Shown here: positions 6,295 through 9,778 of the stretch, piece by piece | Layout: each line of letters starts with the position of its first letter | Position numbering within the stretch: position 1 is the first letter of the stretch | Source: Marinosulfonomonas sp. | GTDB lineage: Bacteria > Pseudomonadota > Alphaproteobacteria > Rhodobacterales > Rhodobacteraceae | DNA: 9,778 nucleotides | Assembly: GCA_022712735.1 (NCBI GenBank) | Contig: JAFLKA010000522.1 | Location: forward strand, 1 to 9,778 | Direction: 5' to 3' | Position numbers and translations under genes: made by a program | Notes under the pieces: model-generated | Told to the model about the DNA's origin: nothing | Databases searched by the model: none | What the model saw: only the letters and a program-made list of their open reading frames with translations

Positions 6295-8335
6295 CTTTTT
6301 CTCCTATCAGGATCAGGGCGTCTGCGGCGATGGCGCCCTCAGACAGGCATATCAGCGGGTTCACCTCGACCTCGGCAATCACCCCGTGGTTCTGGATCAC
6401 ATAGTCCTGCACCGCGCACGCCGCGTCAACGATGGCATCGATATTGGCGGCAGGGGCACCACGATAGCCGTGCAGAAGTTTGGCAATTTTCAGGGTGTTG
6501 AGGGTGACCTTTATCTCGGCTGCGGTGGTGGGGATCAGCAAGGACGCGCTGTCCTCAAGCAGTTCGGCCAATGTGCCGCCCGCCCCGATGGTCAGCACAT
6601 ACCCGTGGGCCGCATCCAGCACCACGCCGATGAGCAATTCGCAGATCGTTCCTGTGATCATTTCCTCTAGCAGGAAGCTGTCGCAGGACATAGCTTGTGC
6701 GGCTTTGGTCACTTGGGTGGTATCTGTCAGGTTTAGTGCAACCGCGCCCGCTTCGGTCTTGTGAGCAATGCCCTCGCCCTTGAGCACTAAAGGGAAACCG
6801 ATGGCGTTGGCGGCTTTGATCAACTGGTTTGTACTGGCTTGGGCAGAACGTGGAACGGATAACCCGTGTTTGGCAAGGGCTGCCTTGGCCCGTGTCTCGG
6901 TTAGGGTTTTCACATTGCGGGGCGGGCGGGGCAGTAAAATGGGGGTAGGGGCGGTTATTCCGCGCCCACATTCGGCCCCGACACGGGCTGCGGTCATGGC
7001 CTCTTGCAACCCGCATAGGGGTATGATGCCGGCTTTGATCAACTGGTGGGCGATATCTTCGGGCATGTTTTCCGGCAACGAGGCGGCAATCGCCATAGGT
7101 TGGTTGCAGCGCTGTTTCGTCTGGATGATTGCGGCAATCACACTGTCCCAATCGCTGGCATCACAGCGGTCTGCCCGCGGAAAATCCGACACCAGAATAC
7201 CCAGTGCGATAGATGGGTCCATCATGGCGCTGAATGCATCGGTCATCGCATCTGTATCAGCCCAGATATAGGTGTGGTAATCCAGCGGGTTGGCCAGTTT
7301 CACCTTTGGCCCCAGGACCGTGCGCAGGTTATCGTGCTGGGTGGTGTTGAGGGCTGGGAAGGTGACGCCGGTTTTGAGGGCAAGGTCCGCCATCAGGCTT
7401 GCTTCGCCACCGGAACAGGACATTGAGCTGATCCGGTTCGAGAGGAGCGGTCCGGTGATGTGCAGCAGTTTCAGCGCCTCGATGAACTCGGGCAAGGTGT
7501 TGAGCTGCGGGATGCCAAGGCGGTGCAACAGGGCGCGCGCGCCAGCATCGCTACCGGCCAGTGATGCGGTGTGCGAAATGGTGGCGGCGCGGGCCTGATC
7601 AGATTGACCGACCTTCAGCGCTATGATGGGTTTCCCCAATTTGGCAGCCCGCTGGCTCAGGGCTTCAAGCGCGCGGATGTCACCGACCCCCTCAATATGC
7701 AGACCCAAGGCGGTGACGCGGGGATCATCCAGCAGACTGGCACCGATCTCGGCCAGTCCGATCTGGGCCTGATTGCCCGCCGTCACGATGTAGGCCAGCG
7801 GCAAGGCGCGGCGCTGCATGGTGATGTTGATGGCGATGTTGGATGACTGGGTGATGATCGCCACGCCGCTTTCGATATTTGTGGCCCCGTGCTGGTCCGG
7901 CCACAACAGGGCACCATCAAGGGCGTTGATATAGCCGTAGCAGTTGGGGCCGATGATTGGCATGTCGCCAGCGGCGGCCAGTAGCTGGCTTTGTAAATCC
8001 GCGCCGTTGCTGATCTCGTCGATGGCTTCTTGAAAGCCCGAGGCGAAACAAACCGCGCCGCCCGCGCCCAGTTTTGACAGCGCTTTGACGGCTTCAATAG
8101 TGGCGTGGCTGTTGATGCCGATGAAAGTGGCGTCGGGGGTAGCGGGCATGTTTTCAATGGATGTGTAGGCAGGGATGTTGGCGATTGTGGGCTTTGATGG
8201 ATGCACCGGCCAGATCGGGCCAGTAAAGCCGAATTTCTGCGCTTGGGCGATGACATTTGCGCACCATGCGCCACCGCCGATCACAGCAATGGATTTTGGC
8301 CTCAGCAGTCTGGTGAGATTGCGCTTCAATGCCAT
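6287..8335 (-). CDS. ADP-forming acyl-CoA ligase (fused alpha-beta)
   Basis: 682 residues, near the length of fused NDP-forming acyl-CoA synthetases, which make an acyl-CoA from acid, CoA and ATP through a phosphohistidine. Domains in order: CoA-binding Rossmann domain (about 8-125) opening LLRPKSIAVIGG; succinyl-CoA-ligase-like domains (about 150-450) with GPNCYGYIN (129-137), LKVGQS (240-245) and the phosphorylated-histidine motif ISHTASLAGSD, giving H255; an SCSGGEAS loop (306-313); and a C-terminal ATP-grasp domain (about 475-680) with KGEGIAHKTEAG (519-530), GAGG (584-587) and EVEVNPL (655-661). Core residues look intact. It lies directly before a caiD-like gene, which it overlaps by 8 bp, and after an acyl-CoA dehydrogenase gene. 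Its acid is therefore probably gamma-butyrobetaine, crotonobetaine or carnitine, an inference from context only. The ATG at 8335 has a poor ribosome binding site: GGAG is only 1 nt away. Confidence 0.9.
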   Translation of the reverse strand: MALKRNLTRLLRPKSIAVIGGGAWCANVIAQAQKFGFTGPIWPVHPSKPTIANIPAYTSIENMPATPDATFIGINSHATIEAVKALSKLGAGGAVCFASGFQEAIDEISNGADLQSQLLAAAGDMPIIGPNCYGYINALDGALLWPDQHGATNIESGVAIITQSSNIAINITMQRRALPLAYIVTAGNQAQIGLAEIGASLLDDPRVTALGLHIEGVGDIRALEALSQRAAKLGKPIIALKVGQSDQARAATISHTASLAGSDAGARALLHRLGIPQLNTLPEFIEALKLLHITGPLLSNRISSMSCSGGEASLMADLALKTGVTFPALNTTQHDNLRTVLGPKVKLANPLDYHTYIWADTDAMTDAFSAMMDPSIALGILVSDFPRADRCDASDWDSVIAAIIQTKQRCNQPMAIAASLPENMPEDIAHQLIKAGIIPLCGLQEAMTAARVGAECGRGITAPTPILLPRPPRNVKTLTETRAKAALAKHGLSVPRSAQASTNQLIKAANAIGFPLVLKGEGIAHKTEAGAVALNLTDTTQVTKAAQAMSCDSFLLEEMITGTICELLIGVVLDAAHGYVLTIGAGGTLAELLEDSASLLIPTTAAEIKVTLNTLKIAKLLHGYRGAPAANIDAIVDAACAVQDYVIQNHGVIAEVEVNPLICLSEGAIAADALILIGEKDD

Positions 8336-8336
8336 G

Positions 8337-8375
8337 CTCCGGCGGGGGCAGAAAAGGCGGATGCCTCCGGCGGGG
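8337..8375. repeat. 11-bp direct repeat at the ligase start
   Basis: CTCCGGCGGGG occurs at 8337-8347 and again at 8365-8375. The first copy lies just outside the ligase ATG; the second is part of the dispersed repeat at 8363-8395. On the transcribed strand the first copy supplies the only purine-rich sequence near the start codon, and it sits too close for normal initiation. Confidence 0.7.
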
Positions 8376-8395
8376 ATATTTGGGCGAAAAAGAAG
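8363..8395. repeat. Dispersed intergenic repeat of Roseobacter type
   Basis: The stretch reads GCCTCCGGCGGGGATATTTG followed by GGCGAAAAAGAAG. A motif of this kind (CCTCCGGCGGG, then an ATATTT or GTATTT block, then an A/G-rich tail) recurs in intergenic regions of Rhodobacterales as I remember them. Only one full copy is visible here, so its repeat nature rests on recollection. It lies between the dehydrogenase and ligase genes. Read on the - strand its start is T-rich (CTTCTTTTTCG), directly after the 8396-8419 palindrome. Confidence 0.5.
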
Positions 8396-8419
8396 CCAAA
8401 TTTTAGTAAAATTGTTTGG
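8396..8419 (-). terminator. AT-rich palindrome with downstream T-rich tract (possible terminator)
   Basis: AATTTTA (8399-8405) and TAAAATT (8407-8413) form a perfect 15-bp palindrome around G8406; with a 3-nt bulge the pairing extends to CCAAA/TTTGG at the ends. On the - strand it is followed by CTTCTTTTTCG, which resembles a weak intrinsic terminator. The stem is AT-rich with almost no loop, so it may instead be a protein-binding site. It could reduce readthrough from the dehydrogenase gene into the ligase-caiD pair. Confidence 0.35.
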
Positions 8420-8433
8420 AGTTTGGGGAGAGG

Positions 8434-8456
8434 CATTGGGGGTTATGCTCCCAATG
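8434..8456 (-). repeat. Hairpin spanning the dehydrogenase stop codon
   Basis: CATTGGG (8434-8440) and CCCAATG (8450-8456) are perfect 7-bp complements with a 9-nt loop that holds the TAA stop (8443-8445 on the + strand). No T-run follows directly on the - strand. It may protect the 3' end of the upstream message or slow transcription together with the AT-rich palindrome further on. Confidence 0.5.
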
Positions 8457-9603
8457 GGCGCAGCAAATCGCGGCTGATGATGTGGCGCTGGATTTCGGAT
8501 GTTCCGTCCCAGATTCGTTCCACCCGCGCATCACGCCAGAAACGTTCAATCGGGAAATCATCCATCAGCCCCATGCCGCCGAAAATTTGCAAGCTGGTGT
8601 CGGTGACGCGGCCCAGCATTTCGCTGGCATAAAGTTTTGCCGAAGCGATTTCGCGGTTGGCGGGCAGGTTTTGGTCCAGCCGCCACGCGGCGGCGAGGGT
8701 GAGCCAGTCGGCGGCGTCGATTTCGGTGATCATATCAGCAATCTGGAAGCTGATGCCTTGGAATTTGCCGATCGGTTGGCCGAATTGTTCACGCTCGGCG
8801 GCGAAATTCAGCGCCAGATCAAAGCAGCGGCGCGCGCGCCCCACGGCCATAGTCGCAACCGTGATGCGCGTGGCGTAGAGCCATTCGTTCATCACCGCAA
8901 AACCGCCATCGACCTCGCCCAGAACCTGAGTGTCGGGCAGGCGGCAGTCGTCAAATTCGAGGATCATGTTTTTGTAGCCACGGTGGCTGACGGATTTGTA
9001 ACCATCGCGGATGCTGAAGCCCTTGGTGCCGCGATCCACCAGAAAAGTAGTGATGCGTTTTTTGGGGCCGCGCGGGGTGTCGTCTTCGCCCGTTGCGACA
9101 AAAACGATGATAAAATCAGCGTGATCCGCGCCTGAAATGAAGTGTTTGGTGCCGTTGAGCACCCAGTCGCCATCATCACGCACCGCGGTGCATTTCATGC
9201 CGCGCACGTCTGATCCGGCAGCGGGTTCGGTCATCGCCAATGCGTCCATCCGCTCGCCGCGCACGGCGGGCAGCAGGTAGCGCTCGATCTGCTCGCCCTG
9301 ACAGGCCATCAGGATGTTTTGCGGGCGACCAAAGAAATGGGTCAGTGCCATAGAACCACGGCCAAGTTCGCGTTCAACCAGCGCGAAATCGAGGTGCGAC
9401 AGGCCAGCCCCGCCGACGGATTCGGGGAAATTGCAGGCGTAAAAGCCAAGATCGAGGGTTTTTTGCTTGATGGCGGCGGCAATGTCTGCGGGCACTTCGC
9501 CTGTGCGCTCGACCAAATCTTCATGCGGGTAAATCTCGTTCTCAACGAAGCTGCGCACGGTGGAAACGATCATTTCCTGCTCGCCAGTTAAACCAAACTG
9601 CAT
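8443..9603 (-). CDS. Acyl-CoA dehydrogenase with Asp at the usual catalytic Glu position
   Basis: 386 residues, normal for a soluble FAD acyl-CoA dehydrogenase, which introduces an alpha-beta double bond and passes electrons to ETF. The N-terminal helical domain is followed by the flavin/substrate motif LAMTEPAAGSDV (122-133), WVLNGTKHFISGA (147-159), the beta-domain region GYKSVSHRGY (201-210), AEREQFGQPIGKFQ (269-282), QIFGGMGLMDD (339-349) and the C-terminal VERIWDGTSEIQRH (361-374). The base in medium-chain dehydrogenase is Glu in the EGT position; here it is D366 (codon 8506-8508, GTC on the + strand). The isovaleryl-CoA dehydrogenase alternative Glu site appears to be Thr (ATRI near 244-247). 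The ATG at 9603 has GGGGG 6 nt upstream and starts 3 bp after the BKACE stop. By context it may oxidise gamma-butyrobetainyl-CoA to crotonobetainyl-CoA; another branched or substituted acyl-CoA is possible. Confidence 0.9.
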   Translation of the reverse strand: MQFGLTGEQEMIVSTVRSFVENEIYPHEDLVERTGEVPADIAAAIKQKTLDLGFYACNFPESVGGAGLSHLDFALVERELGRGSMALTHFFGRPQNILMACQGEQIERYLLPAVRGERMDALAMTEPAAGSDVRGMKCTAVRDDGDWVLNGTKHFISGADHADFIIVFVATGEDDTPRGPKKRITTFLVDRGTKGFSIRDGYKSVSHRGYKNMILEFDDCRLPDTQVLGEVDGGFAVMNEWLYATRITVATMAVGRARRCFDLALNFAAEREQFGQPIGKFQGISFQIADMITEIDAADWLTLAAAWRLDQNLPANREIASAKLYASEMLGRVTDTSLQIFGGMGLMDDFPIERFWRDARVERIWDGTSEIQRHIISRDLLRPLGA

Positions 9604-9606
9604 GCG

Positions 9607-9778
9607 CTACCCCCGTGGCGCCTGTTTGGTCAGGCCGAGCTTTGCGCGCACCTCATCCGGCCCGATAACCCGTGCGCCCATCGCCTCGATAATCACGCGG
9701 GCGCGGGCCACCAGCGCCTCGTTGGTGGCTAATTCGCCCTTGGCCAACCACAGATTATCCTCAAGCCCGACCCGCACG
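9607..9778 (-). CDS. Beta-keto acid cleavage enzyme (BKACE/DUF849), C-terminal part
   Basis: The last 56 codons of a gene entering from the right edge; the 5' part is outside the window. The peptide reads VRVGLEDNLWLAKGELATNE and continues to a C-terminus containing RVIGPDEVRAKLGLTK. The (V)RVGLEDN-L-(K)G-LA-N pattern is the hallmark C-terminal segment of the BKACE family. The Arg and Asp five residues apart fit the pair I recall as important in Kce (R226 and D231). These enzymes condense a beta-keto acid with acetyl-CoA and split it into acetoacetyl-CoA or another CoA ester plus a new product. One characterised branch uses 3-dehydrocarnitine and releases glycine betaine. The stop is 3 bp from the acyl-CoA dehydrogenase start, so they share an operon. 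The substrate specificity cannot be judged because the active-site-defining N-terminal parts are missing. Confidence 0.85.
   Translation of the reverse strand, partial: VRVGLEDNLWLAKGELATNEALVARARVIIEAMGARVIGPDEVRAKLGLTKQAPRG

Noticed and set aside
8416..9135. 239-codon open frame on the + strand within the dehydrogenase gene
   Set aside because: It is antisense to the conserved acyl-CoA dehydrogenase and has no domain pattern of its own.
9604..9778. Right edge treated as non-coding upstream sequence of the dehydrogenase
   Set aside because: The - strand is open from the edge to a stop 3 bp before the dehydrogenase and encodes the recognisable BKACE C-terminal segment.

Overview
The window looks like chromosome from a Rhodobacterales (Roseobacter-group) alphaproteobacterium. 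The sequence is moderately GC-rich and tightly packed. It holds a PPOX-type flavoprotein beside a PCP-reductase-domain protein, an acyl-CoA module with a BKACE enzyme, and an intergenic motif I associate with Roseobacter genomes. Assignment is from protein resemblance and recall; nothing was searched.

Left part, + strand (1-1652): the 3' end of a gene whose product ends in a PCP_red domain (the small domain also found at the C-terminus of BchB/ChlB) overlaps by 8 bp a complete protoporphyrinogen oxidase-like gene (hemY type). This suggests a tetrapyrrole operon coming from upstream. It converges on an OmpR-family response regulator gene, and the two stop codons share one CTAG.

Middle (1649-5505): the response regulator (- strand) and a membrane hybrid sensor kinase (+ strand; sensor region, PAS, HisKA, HATPase, receiver) are divergent around a spacer of about 150 bp and probably form a two-component system. 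No histidine phosphotransfer protein is seen. After the kinase come a strong inverted repeat and a small YdjA-like nitroreductase gene. That gene converges on the right-hand cluster with only 3 bp between stop codons.

Right part, - strand (9778 to 5509, in reading order): the C-terminus of a beta-keto acid cleavage enzyme (BKACE/DUF849), an acyl-CoA dehydrogenase, a 107-bp spacer with two hairpin-like inverted repeats and a dispersed repeat, an ADP-forming acyl-CoA ligase, and a carnitinyl-CoA dehydratase (caiD-like). The set fits catabolism of gamma-butyrobetaine, crotonobetaine or carnitine: CoA activation, desaturation, hydration and, after steps not seen here, BKACE cleavage of 3-dehydrocarnitine to glycine betaine and acetoacetyl-CoA. 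The substrate is inferred, not shown.

No tRNA, rRNA, CRISPR array, transposase or phage gene was seen, and no gene-free stretch exceeds about 150 bp. The most interesting points are the ADP-forming ligase in a carnitine-type pathway, an Asp at the usual catalytic Glu position of the acyl-CoA dehydrogenase, and the structured spacer that splits the operon.
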